From assembly GCA_017429285.1 (NCBI GenBank), contig JAFRPF010000040.1, positions 1-60,981 of the forward strand: DNA of 60,981 bases. The letters run 5' to 3'. The notes below the pieces were generated by a model. The model did not search any database, was not told where the DNA came from, and was given only the letters and a program-made list of their open reading frames with translations. Shown here piece by piece: positions 1 through 7,924 of this stretch. The position numbers and the translations under genes are program-made. This DNA comes from Bacilli bacterium (GTDB lineage: Bacteria > Bacillota_I > Bacilli_A > RFN20 > CAG-826). Each line of letters opens with the position of its first letter. The first letter of the stretch is position 1.

Positions 1-129
1 AAATGGAATCAAACATTATGTGTGTTTAGATTAATGGTTTTACACATTTCGAATGTCCATTAACTTGATTATACACAATTTAACTGTCCATTTTTAAGGT
101 TCGACACAATTTGTTTTGTCCATTTTACA
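1..129. mobile_element. Terminus of an IS21-like insertion sequence (partial)
   Basis: The segment ends at 129 and reads TGTAAAATGG inward on the minus strand, so it has the 5'-TG...CA-3' end typical of this transposon group. Inside it lie three imperfect copies of a repeat (ACACAAWTT, a short spacer, TGTCCATT) starting at 42, 73 and 104, an exact 31-bp period. Multiple spaced transposase sites at a terminus are characteristic of the IS21 / Tn7 / Mu-type DDE group. No transposase is visible because the element runs off the window. The acyltransferase frame continues into this segment, so the insertion interrupts that gene. The family assignment is an inference. Confidence 0.65.
42..129. repeat. 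Three terminal repeats at 31-bp spacing
   Basis: Copies at 42-61, 73-95 and 104-129 share the core ACACAnTT, four variable bases, TGTCCATT. The starts are exactly 31 bp apart, about three helical turns, as expected for ordered transposase binding at an IS end. Confidence 0.75.
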
Positions 130-869
130 GGGTATAGTTTATTTAAATAATTTAATAAAAACCAATCACCAATTAGTAATCCACACGATAATAAATAAAT
201 GACAATCAAAAGCCACATTTTAATGTTTTTGCTATTAACATAAAGTTTTAGATAAGCACCAATAAAATATAAGACGATAAACCAAGGAAAACTATGGCCA
301 TTTCCAAAGGAAAAATTATTAGTGAATCCTAAAATATTATTGATTAAAATGGCGAGAACAGAAAGAAGAATACACGTTAATAAATGGATACTTTTATTCA
401 TATGCCTAATCGCTAAGTTTAATAAAGGAGAAACTAGGCACATAGCTACATAACAGGTGTAAAACCAGATAGCGTTTAAGGTCACTGGGAAAAATGGAAT
501 AAGATATTCCCAAGTAAAACCCTGAGGCGGATTAATGCTAAAGAGGATAATCGCACTAATAATGAGCCAAAAAGAAACAATAAGTTGTAATTTAAAAATA
601 CGGCTTAGTTTAAACTTTTGGCCGACCAAGAAAAAAGCGCTGATCAAAATAAAACAATTAACTAAAAAGTTAGAAAAACCATTAGTTATTAATCGGATAT
701 AAAAATCCGGACTTCCATCAGCAATGATTCCAGCTTGATAAGCATAATGGGAAACATGCCTAAATAAAACCATCACCATACAAATGATACGAAGAAGGTC
801 TAAACCATAATGTCGTTCATTTATATTTAACGATAGTTGTTCATTATTATTAGTGATTATATTTTCCAT
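69..869 (-). pseudogene. Acyltransferase 3 family membrane protein, 3' end cut by an IS
   Basis: The 266-residue frame starts like an OafA/WecH O-acyltransferase: residues 19-40 hold the first membrane helix with the family His in LFRHVS, and 6 to 7 further hydrophobic helices follow. Family members usually have about 330-350 residues, so roughly 80 are missing. The last 20 residues are encoded by the insertion-sequence end (69-129) and are not native; the native part stops near 130. It would acetylate a sugar of the exopolysaccharide made by the surrounding genes. The start overlaps the rfbC stop by 13 nt, so it belongs to that operon. Loss of the C-terminal helices probably inactivates it, though a truncated product cannot be excluded. 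Confidence 0.75.
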
Positions 870-1414
870 TTAAAACCGCACTCTTGTAATGTCGGGTGTT
901 TCGTGTCTTTTTCACTTAATTCAATTTTGCCAACGTTAGGCCAATTGACGCCGATTCCAGGGTCATTATATATAATTCCCCCTTCATCTTCAGGATGATA
1001 GAAATCATCGCATTTATAAGCAAATTCCGCATAATCGCTTAATACTAAAAATCCATGCGCAAATCCCTTTGGAATCAAAAATTGTTTTTTATTTTCTCCT
1101 GAAAGGAGAACACCAATCCATTTACCATAAGTTTTGCTACCATTTCTTAAATCCACACAAACATCAAAAACTTCTCCCGTTAACACTCTCACTAATTTAG
1201 TTTGAGGAAAATGTTTTTGAAAATGAAGTCCTCTTAAGACGCCTTTATGTGAAGCAGATTGATTATCTTGAACAAATTTAATATTTAATCCTTGTTCTAA
1301 AAAATCTCTTTCGCTATAGGTCTCCATAAAATAACCACGGGTATCACCAAATACCTGTGGTTCGATAATATAGACACCTTCAATTTCCGTTTTATGAAAA
1401 GTTAGTTTGCCCAT
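857..1414 (-). CDS. rfbC: dTDP-4-dehydrorhamnose 3,5-epimerase
   Basis: RfbC/RmlC epimerises dTDP-4-keto-6-deoxyglucose, the third step of dTDP-L-rhamnose synthesis. The 185-residue length is normal. The cupin core shows the signature LRGLHFQ (catalytic His) near residue 63, the segment VFDVCVDLRNGS and the FAHGFLVLS stretch. It lies 2 nt downstream of rfbA, so the two are co-transcribed. The RfbB dehydratase and RfbD reductase are not in this window and may lie beyond position 1 or elsewhere. Confidence 0.93.
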   Translation of the reverse strand: MGKLTFHKTEIEGVYIIEPQVFGDTRGYFMETYSERDFLEQGLNIKFVQDNQSASHKGVLRGLHFQKHFPQTKLVRVLTGEVFDVCVDLRNGSKTYGKWIGVLLSGENKKQFLIPKGFAHGFLVLSDYAEFAYKCDDFYHPEDEGGIIYNDPGIGVNWPNVGKIELSEKDTKHPTLQECGFKWKI

Positions 1415-1416
1415 AA

Positions 1417-2301
1417 TTAATAAATAAGTTTTCCTTCCGCAACATTCATTAAGTGTTTTCCATATGGAGAAGCACCATATTTTTCCGCGGTTTCAACAAG
1501 TTTTTCTTTAGAAATCCAACCATAATGATAAGCAATTTCTTCAGGTGCAGAAATCTTGACACCTTGTCTTGCTTCAGTCATTTGAACGAATTCTGCCGCT
1601 TGCATCAAGGAATCAACTGTTCCCGTATCTAACCAGGCAAATCCACGTCCTAATACTTTGCCCTTAAGTCTTCTCTTTCTTAAGTAAAGAGCGTTCAAGG
1701 AAGTAATTTCATATTCACCACGTGAACTTGGTCTGACCTTTTTGGCAAAATCCACAACGTCGTTTGGATAAAAATATAGTCCTGTTATACAGTAATTTGA
1801 TTTTGGAAATCTTGGTTTTTCCACAACAGATTTAATATTTCCGTTAGCGTCGACATCCATGATGCCAAATCTTTGAGGATCTTTAACATAGTATCCAAAT
1901 ATTGTCGCCGCACCTGCATCAGCCTCTATCGCGGCTTTTTTTAAAATGTGAGAAAGACCACTACCATAGAAGATATTGTCACCTAAAGCTAAAGCGCATG
2001 CATCGCCATCGATGAATTTCTCTCCGATAACAAAAGCTTGAGCTAAACCATTTGGTGTTTCTTGAACAGCGTATGATAATCTGATACCAAATTTGCTGCC
2101 ATCACCTAATAATCTCTCAAAGTTTGGTAGGTCAACAGGGGTGGAAATAATTAATATTTCTCTAATACCTGCAAGCATTAAAACTGATAATGGGTAATAA
2201 ATCATTGGTTTATCATAAACAGGTAGTAATTGTTTTGATGTAACCATTGTTAAGGGATATAGTCTTGTGCCGGCACCTCCAGCCAAAATAATACCTTTCA
2301 T
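1417..2301 (-). CDS. rfbA: Glucose-1-phosphate thymidylyltransferase
   Basis: RfbA/RmlA joins dTTP and glucose-1-phosphate to make dTDP-glucose, the first step toward dTDP-rhamnose. Residues 8-18 carry the nucleotidyltransferase signature GGAGTRLYPLT, followed by SKQLLPVYDKPMIYYPL; LALGDNIFYG (the metal-binding Asp) and the VEKP motif follow. At 294 residues it is of full family length. It sits 1 nt after the upstream glycosyltransferase stop and 2 nt before rfbC, so it is an operon member supplying activated sugar to the exopolysaccharide machinery. Confidence 0.95.
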   Translation of the reverse strand: MKGIILAGGAGTRLYPLTMVTSKQLLPVYDKPMIYYPLSVLMLAGIREILIISTPVDLPNFERLLGDGSKFGIRLSYAVQETPNGLAQAFVIGEKFIDGDACALALGDNIFYGSGLSHILKKAAIEADAGAATIFGYYVKDPQRFGIMDVDANGNIKSVVEKPRFPKSNYCITGLYFYPNDVVDFAKKVRPSSRGEYEITSLNALYLRKRRLKGKVLGRGFAWLDTGTVDSLMQAAEFVQMTEARQGVKISAPEEIAYHYGWISKEKLVETAEKYGASPYGKHLMNVAEGKLIY

Positions 2302-2302
2302 T

Positions 2303-3487
2303 TTATTTTTCCTCCAATACGGCGTTCGCCTTAGATTCTTGTTGATGCAGTTTAATTTGTTTAATTAAACCTCTAGGTCCTTTGCTGAATAAATGATACA
2401 ACAAGAGATATGTAATATCAAATAAACGATGTATACGATAGTTTAATTTTATTAAACCAAGTCCATAAACCTTCTTATTTCCACGGTCATGATTTAATAA
2501 TTCAGGAATATTTTCAAATAATGAAGAGAAAATCTTTTTAGAAGAATAATTATTTCGTATATCTTCTTGAGCAGTTGTTACAATTTCTTTTCGTTTTGAA
2601 TATTCTTCCACCGCTACTTTAAGAGCGTTATACCACTCATTAGGATCATCATTAACTAAATAACCATTAATTCCATTATTAATCACTGGACTATAAGGCT
2701 CAGTATTTGAAAAAATTCCTACTATGCCGGACAACGAATATTCTAAATATTTATTAAAATATTTGCACTTGGTAAAATTATCACTAATTAATGGAGCTAC
2801 TCCATAATCAAAATTATTATCTTTAACAAATTTTCGATAATTATCTAATGACATCGATGGATAGAATTTTATCTCTCCATATTTTTGATATTGTTCAACA
2901 TCCGGATGAACTCCAATAAAAGTAAAGCTAACTTTAGAGCCATATTCCTTCATGAACTTTTCAAATATTGGACCTAAGAACTTATTAAATAATGGTTTAT
3001 GAGTGACAGAACCAGCATAAAGGAATTTCACCTTTTCATTATCAAGATGGGTGACCATTTCTTTAGAATCTACAATCGTATTAATAAGAAAATACCTTTT
3101 ATCGATTGTTAATTCATATCTTTGTTTAGCAAAGAAGGCACTATTAGTGATGAAAATATGAGAATTAATAAGGCATTTTTTTAACATCCTTTTACGATAT
3201 GGGATATTCGGTAATCCCTTCGGAAGATGGAACAAATCATCATCGCAGAAGGTCATGACAAATAATCCAGATTTTTGTGCTTGCTTACTAAGCTTTGCAC
3301 TTATCACATCGTTTGGTCTAGCTAAATATATAGCGTCGTTATTTTTTAAGTCTTCTTTTGTTACTTCTCTCACATTTTTAAAAGAGACTACCATCCCTTG
3401 ATCTAAAAAATGCTTTCTATGAAACAGTTCGTATGTTAAAGAAATTGTGGGGATAATTTTTTCATAAGTGATTAATAATCTACGCAT
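2303..3487 (-). CDS. GT-B fold glycosyltransferase
   Basis: This 394-residue protein has no membrane helix. Its middle part resembles the C-terminal Rossmann domain of family-4 type glycosyltransferases: KVKFLYAGSVTHK starts the domain, and YFNKYLEYSLSGIVGIFSNTEPYSPV followed by NGINGYLV gives the usual donor-binding region, with Glu in the position of the EX7E motif. It presumably adds one sugar to the lipid-linked repeat unit on the cytoplasmic face. It overlaps the flippase gene by 8 nt and is followed 1 nt later by rfbA. The donor sugar cannot be told from sequence. Confidence 0.75.
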   Translation of the reverse strand: MRRLLITYEKIIPTISLTYELFHRKHFLDQGMVVSFKNVREVTKEDLKNNDAIYLARPNDVISAKLSKQAQKSGLFVMTFCDDDLFHLPKGLPNIPYRKRMLKKCLINSHIFITNSAFFAKQRYELTIDKRYFLINTIVDSKEMVTHLDNEKVKFLYAGSVTHKPLFNKFLGPIFEKFMKEYGSKVSFTFIGVHPDVEQYQKYGEIKFYPSMSLDNYRKFVKDNNFDYGVAPLISDNFTKCKYFNKYLEYSLSGIVGIFSNTEPYSPVINNGINGYLVNDDPNEWYNALKVAVEEYSKRKEIVTTAQEDIRNNYSSKKIFSSLFENIPELLNHDRGNKKVYGLGLIKLNYRIHRLFDITYLLLYHLFSKGPRGLIKQIKLHQQESKANAVLEEK

Positions 3488-5024
3488 TACTAGTCACCTC
3501 TTTTTTATCTTTGTTTTTGCCTTTATTCACAAATCCTTTAAGAACATCAAATATTTCGTCATAACCCGGAACATGCATGGCTTTAGCCACTGCAAAGTAA
3601 AATACAACACCAAACAAGACTTTGATGATTAAAGTAATGATATTGGTCACTGTAACAGAACTAATACCATAATTAAATAAACCTAAATTATCACTTCTAT
3701 ATAGGAGAACACCCATTGTTCCCGCAATGAATAACGGTAATATCACATCTGATAGGGCTTCAAAGATGTTGTAATCGATTAAGCGCCAAACATCAAAGAA
3801 GCTCACTAACATGGAAATGATGGCGATAATTGAACTAATTAAACATAATTGATAAATATCGCATTTCAAACCCACCGCAAATCCAAAGATACCAATAGCG
3901 ATTAACGCTAGTCGAATCAGTTCCGTTTTAATACGCAAGGCTGTATGGCCAAGAGATAAAAACACTTGGCAATTAATTAACATAAAAGGAGTGGCTAAAT
4001 AAAATAAACATGATAATTGCATGATTTTTAACATAGGTAGCCATTTATCGGTATATAAAACCACAATAATTTCTTTAGAAACAACGGCCATCCCAATCAT
4101 CATCGGAGCTAATAAGAAAGCGGTTAATGTGACCACTCTTCTCACCACCATCTTAATCATGCCTTTATCACCTTTATAACTCACTAATGTTGGTAAAAGT
4201 ACACTAGTTATCGCACCGAACAAATATAAGGACATCTGCATCGGTAAAGATGGCCCTTTATCATAGTAGCCTAATTCTGTGACTGAATAGATCTTACCAA
4301 TAACCAAACTAAACATACTATTACCGACAAAGGCAATTAAAGAAGCGGAAACAATGCCTAAACTAGCAAGAAGAAGCCCTCTCATCCTCTTCCAATTAAT
4401 CTTAAAACGAAGTCTCCATCTAACTGCCACGAAAAGGATGATTGTTAAAATTGCTTGTTGAGTTAATCTTTGTATAACAATGGCCCAAACACCATTTTCT
4501 GGATTATCTGGGAATCTTTTCACAATAATATAAGCGGCAATAACGCCAATAATTCCAGAAACAATTGTGGAAATTAAATTACAGATAAATAAAGTTCTAA
4601 ACTTCATCTGTCTTGTGACTACGGCTGTTCTAGTAGCCGCAAAAGCTTGGATGAAGAAAGTTATTCCAATGACTCTTAATAACGCTGTTAATAAAGCTTC
4701 GTTATAATAGCCCGCCACAATTGGGGCGATAAAGAAAGTTATTAAATATAAAACAGTTGATGTCGAAAAACTAACAAATAAAGAGTTAGAGTAATCAACA
4801 TCATCTACTTCTTTCTTAGAGATAAGTGCGGTAGAAAAACCACCATCAACAAGAATATCGCTTAAGTTGGTAAAAACAGCGGTTAAGGCAATAAGACCAA
4901 AGACACTAGCATCTAGCAAACGAGCTAGTAATATAGAGATTAGTAAAGAAACACCTTTGGAAAGGAATTGTTCAAGTATTTTCCAAAATGCGCTGGATAC
5001 AAATTGTTTCTTCGTGACCGCCAT
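3480..5024 (-). CDS. Wzx-type polysaccharide flippase (MOP superfamily)
   Basis: A 514-residue polytopic protein with about 12-14 hydrophobic helices. The N-terminus (FVSSAFWKILEQFLSKGVSL) with LLDASVFGLIALTAVF is typical of Wzx/RfbX transporters, as is the short basic, lysine-rich C-terminal tail. It would move undecaprenyl-linked repeat units across the membrane for polymerisation. It lies 1 nt downstream of the EpsG-like gene and overlaps the next glycosyltransferase by 8 nt. Confidence 0.88.
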   Translation of the reverse strand: MAVTKKQFVSSAFWKILEQFLSKGVSLLISILLARLLDASVFGLIALTAVFTNLSDILVDGGFSTALISKKEVDDVDYSNSLFVSFSTSTVLYLITFFIAPIVAGYYNEALLTALLRVIGITFFIQAFAATRTAVVTRQMKFRTLFICNLISTIVSGIIGVIAAYIIVKRFPDNPENGVWAIVIQRLTQQAILTIILFVAVRWRLRFKINWKRMRGLLLASLGIVSASLIAFVGNSMFSLVIGKIYSVTELGYYDKGPSLPMQMSLYLFGAITSVLLPTLVSYKGDKGMIKMVVRRVVTLTAFLLAPMMIGMAVVSKEIIVVLYTDKWLPMLKIMQLSCLFYLATPFMLINCQVFLSLGHTALRIKTELIRLALIAIGIFGFAVGLKCDIYQLCLISSIIAIISMLVSFFDVWRLIDYNIFEALSDVILPLFIAGTMGVLLYRSDNLGLFNYGISSVTVTNIITLIIKVLFGVVFYFAVAKAMHVPGYDEIFDVLKGFVNKGKNKDKKEVTSNA

Positions 5025-5025
5025 A

Positions 5026-6174
5026 TTACATACCTAGAAAATTCAAAATATAATTATTCTTGAAAATCAAGAATCCGTCAATATCAGTACCAGCATATGG
5101 TAGATTTGCAAAAATAAATAATAATGCTGAATAAGCAATTATTGGTAAAGAGTTAAAAGACAAACTCTTATATAACGTAGATCCAGTCTTGACTGATTGA
5201 ATGGATAATAATTCAGCGGCATTAACTAAAACACAGAAATTTAATGGTAGTACTACCCAAATAAATCTTAAATAAACACTGGTTATAAATAAGAACGGGC
5301 AAATGATAATCATGATGATATTGATATATTTGGTGACATTAGCTAGTCTTGCCGGATAAGAATTCAAATCATATCCAATTGTTTTATGTGCTTTATCGTA
5401 GATGCGATTTGCAAAAATCATCAAAGCGATGTTAGCTACTACCACTAATAAAGATCCAATAATACCTTTTGTGTTGCTTCTATCAGTCACATTTTCAAAA
5501 GACACCCAAGATAAAATCTTTCCTCTATTAGTGAAGATGGATAAAAATTTATAAATTGTTCCCATATTAAATAGGACATAAACTAGCACCGCTAACAAGA
5601 TAGAAATGAAAATAAAACCTGTGCTTTTTCTTTTTCTACCAGTTACTAATATTAAAGGTAAGAATATAATGGCTGAATAATGGAAAAGCGCTGCAATTAC
5701 TACATAAATTAAGAATTTAAGAATCCATAACTTTTTCATTTTAACTAGATGATCAACACCTAATAAAATGATAATTCCTGATAAACCCGCTCTTAAAACA
5801 GAGAAAAAGTAAGTGAATGGGAATAATAAAACAATAAATAAAACCATCGCTGGACAATTGGTATATTTATTAACGACACGATATAAAAGTGCTAAATAAA
5901 TAACTGCCAAAACAATACGGAATCCTAAAAATGGCATGTGTAAAGCATTGCATAGGAGCATGATAAGAGTAAAAGCGGGTTCGAATTCACTCATCATTTT
6001 TCCTTGTCCGACATTTTTATAAACTAGTTCATAGATTTCTGAATCGCCAGAAAATGAACTAAATCCATAAATAATAAACATAAAAAGAAGGATGCCAAGA
6101 GCAGCCCATTTCGAGCGCGGCCATATGAGCGCACACGCGAACGCGATAGCTAAAAGAAAGTACCCTAAAAACAT
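5026..6174 (-). CDS. EpsG-family polysaccharide polymerase (Wzy-like)
   Basis: The 382-residue membrane protein has about 10 helices. SSFSGDSEIYELVYKNVGQG near residues 41-60 and FFSVLRAGLSGIIILLG near 124-140 (RxG context) match the EpsG/Wzy class of Gram-positive polymerases. It would join flipped repeat units outside the cell. It sits between a putative glycosyltransferase (9 nt upstream) and the flippase (1 nt downstream). A second Wzy/ligase-like protein is encoded at 10537-12354, so the division of labour is unclear. Confidence 0.78.
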   Translation of the reverse strand: MFLGYFLLAIAFACALIWPRSKWAALGILLFMFIIYGFSSFSGDSEIYELVYKNVGQGKMMSEFEPAFTLIMLLCNALHMPFLGFRIVLAVIYLALLYRVVNKYTNCPAMVLFIVLLFPFTYFFSVLRAGLSGIIILLGVDHLVKMKKLWILKFLIYVVIAALFHYSAIIFLPLILVTGRKRKSTGFIFISILLAVLVYVLFNMGTIYKFLSIFTNRGKILSWVSFENVTDRSNTKGIIGSLLVVVANIALMIFANRIYDKAHKTIGYDLNSYPARLANVTKYINIIMIIICPFLFITSVYLRFIWVVLPLNFCVLVNAAELLSIQSVKTGSTLYKSLSFNSLPIIAYSALLFIFANLPYAGTDIDGFLIFKNNYILNFLGM

Positions 6175-6183
6175 ATACTCTAA

Positions 6184-7116
6184 TTACTCTTTGACTGGTT
6201 TATTTTCTATAAAAGTCTTGGCGTATGTTTTTATTGTATAACGATCAATAATTTCTTTCGGAGCTGGTTTTAACGGCTCTTTTAAGAATTTATCAATCTT
6301 TTCAAAATCATCAACACCTAAAACAAAATATCGGCTTTTATCATATAAATCAGATGTTAATACACCTTTATTATTCGTAATACACTTTATGTTATAAAAT
6401 GCAGACTCAATTTCTCTTTGCGTGATGCTTGTTTGCCCATCTGGCATGATATTTAATATGGCTCGACTCTTCTTTACTAATTCTAAGTAGTCGGTATATG
6501 ACATAAGTGGCTTATATTTTTTATTTTTAAATTTCAAAAATGAGCGATCAGCACATATATAGAAGTAAGTTTTTAAATTCTTTTCCTTAAGTTTGTTTTC
6601 TAAATCTTGTAAATACCCTAAACGATTTTTATCTCTTCCAAGGAACAAGACATCATATGTAGGGTTATTATTTTCCCTAGCGTCAAACATATAAGATTCC
6701 ACGAGTGCGGCATGAACAAAATTCATATGGTATTTTTCACAATCGTCTTTGTCATACGACCATTTTTCAATAATACTTGAATCCACTAGTTCGGGGTTAA
6801 AAGTTTTATTAACGCGGTTTTCATAATTTAAACAAATTCTGGAATTTGGATGAGTATCTTTCAACCAATATAAAAATTGTTTGCACATTAATGGATCGCT
6901 CACTACAAAAACTTCAGAATCAACCTTTAATAGTTTTTTATTAAAGAAAATCTTTTTGCCAGGTAGGTGTAATCTAAACCAAAATTCTCTAATTAAACGA
7001 CGAAAGAGATTTGTATCTTTATATGGAATATAGATCTGATAGCCGAGTTTTTTAAAACCATCAGAAATATAATCCCCTTCACTTTTATAACATCTAATAA
7101 AACATATTTTGTCCAT
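6184..7116 (-). CDS. Putative glycosyltransferase of the polysaccharide locus
   Basis: A soluble 310-residue protein whose best-supported part is the C-terminal half. YDVLFLGRDKNRLGYLQDLE opens a Rossmann-like domain, and Ser/Thr-Gln-Arg-Glu-Ile-Glu (near residue 236) followed by ITNNKGV resembles the donor-binding segment of GT-B enzymes that lack a clear family. No membrane helix or signal is seen. It appears to begin a transcription unit: a terminator lies upstream at 7196-7219 and a promoter at 7134-7162. There is no Shine-Dalgarno. A non-enzymatic capsule role is possible. Confidence 0.55.
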   Translation of the reverse strand: MDKICFIRCYKSEGDYISDGFKKLGYQIYIPYKDTNLFRRLIREFWFRLHLPGKKIFFNKKLLKVDSEVFVVSDPLMCKQFLYWLKDTHPNSRICLNYENRVNKTFNPELVDSSIIEKWSYDKDDCEKYHMNFVHAALVESYMFDARENNNPTYDVLFLGRDKNRLGYLQDLENKLKEKNLKTYFYICADRSFLKFKNKKYKPLMSYTDYLELVKKSRAILNIMPDGQTSITQREIESAFYNIKCITNNKGVLTSDLYDKSRYFVLGVDDFEKIDKFLKEPLKPAPKEIIDRYTIKTYAKTFIENKPVKE

Positions 7117-7133
7117 ACTGGAAAACCGCTAAC

Positions 7134-7162
7134 ATTCTAAAACAAAAAAATGTTTTAGGCAA
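7134..7162 (-). promoter_or_regulatory. Promoter with a palindromic spacer
   Basis: On the minus strand TTGCCT (7162-7157), a 17-nt spacer and TAGAAT (7139-7134) precede the ATG at 7116 by 17 nt. An 8-bp inverted repeat, CTAAAACA / TGTTTTAG (7137-7158), fills the spacer and touches both boxes, which suggests an operator. Confidence 0.6.
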
Positions 7163-7195
7163 CACTATAATCAAAATCAATTTTATTTTAAAATA

Positions 7196-7219
7196 AAAAA
7201 CCGATTAATTCGGCTTTTT
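7196..7219 (-). terminator. Terminator after the phosphoglycosyl transferase gene
   Basis: The minus strand folds as AAGCCGA / TCGGTTT with a 5-nt loop, followed by a T-rich run (TTTTTTATTTT). The stop codon of the 7205-7825 gene lies inside the hairpin. Confidence 0.75.
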
Positions 7220-7825
7220 CTCTGTATCTTCTCTTCTAATGACTTTAAAGAAGGTTTTAAAGAATATCTTGATATCCATTCCAAAAGAAATTTTTTGATA
7301 ATATTGCCCGTCATATTCACCTTTCTTTTCTGGATCTAGATTAATACGTCCAGAAATTTGTGCTAGACCAGTGATGCCTGGTTTTAGATGAATAGAGCCA
7401 TTTTCTCTTCTTTTTTGAATAGTTAAAGCATCTTCATGTTTATCAATAAGTGGTCTTGGACCGATAAAACTCATTTGACCAACAAAAACATTAAATAATT
7501 GTGGTAATTCATCAAGGGAAGACTTTCTTAAAATCCGACCAAATTTAGTTGTGTAGTTACTGATATCGCCAACTTGAGCGGAAGTCATCTCGTGATTGAC
7601 ATTCTGTGTCATGGAACGGAATTTCAATAATTTAAATGGTTTGTCATGTTGACCAACACGTTCTTGAACAAAAAGAATTGTTCCTTTATTAAAAATCTTT
7701 TGAAGGATGCAAATTAAGAGAATAACCCATCCTAATAATAAGATGGCAATAAAGGAGAATAATATATCTAACAATCTCTTAATTACGAGATAGAATTTTT
7801 GATGGCCTTTTAATTGATATTCCAT
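7205..7825 (-). CDS. Initiating phosphoglycosyl transferase (bacterial sugar transferase)
   Basis: This PF02397-type monotopic enzyme transfers a sugar phosphate from a UDP-sugar to undecaprenyl phosphate and starts the repeat unit. The 206-residue small form has one hydrophobic re-entrant segment (residues 18-41), KLLKFRSM (66-72), the catalytic pair in SSLDELPQ (Asp105-Glu106), FIGPRP (120-125) and LKPGITGLAQISGR (147-160). The N-terminal CoA-binding-like domain of WcaJ/WbaP is absent, which resembles PglC/EpsL. It has its own promoter (7841-7869) and terminator, so it is expressed as a single gene divergent from the 7925 glycosyltransferase. Confidence 0.93.
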   Translation of the reverse strand: MEYQLKGHQKFYLVIKRLLDILFSFIAILLLGWVILLICILQKIFNKGTILFVQERVGQHDKPFKLLKFRSMTQNVNHEMTSAQVGDISNYTTKFGRILRKSSLDELPQLFNVFVGQMSFIGPRPLIDKHEDALTIQKRRENGSIHLKPGITGLAQISGRINLDPEKKGEYDGQYYQKISFGMDIKIFFKTFFKVIRREDTEKKPN

Positions 7826-7840
7826 AAATGAAACGTCATT

Positions 7841-7869
7841 ATTTAACCAAACATAAAGATAAAAGGCAA
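7841..7869 (-). promoter_or_regulatory. Promoter of the phosphoglycosyl transferase gene
   Basis: TTGCCT (7869-7864), 17 nt, TTAAAT (7846-7841). The -35 hexamer is identical to that of the 7134-7162 promoter. The ATG is 16 nt away, leaving a leader of roughly 8 nt without Shine-Dalgarno. Confidence 0.55.
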
Positions 7870-7886
7870 GGACTTATTTTGGATAG

Positions 7887-7915
7887 TTGAAAAAGATAAA
7901 ACTTTTTGTTATTCT
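7887..7915 (+). promoter_or_regulatory. Promoter giving a near-leaderless transcript
   Basis: TTGAAA (7887-7892), 17 nt, TATTCT (7910-7915). The ATG follows after 9 nt, so transcription would start within about 3 nt of the start codon. Confidence 0.65.
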
Positions 7916-7924
7916 ACGTTTGAT

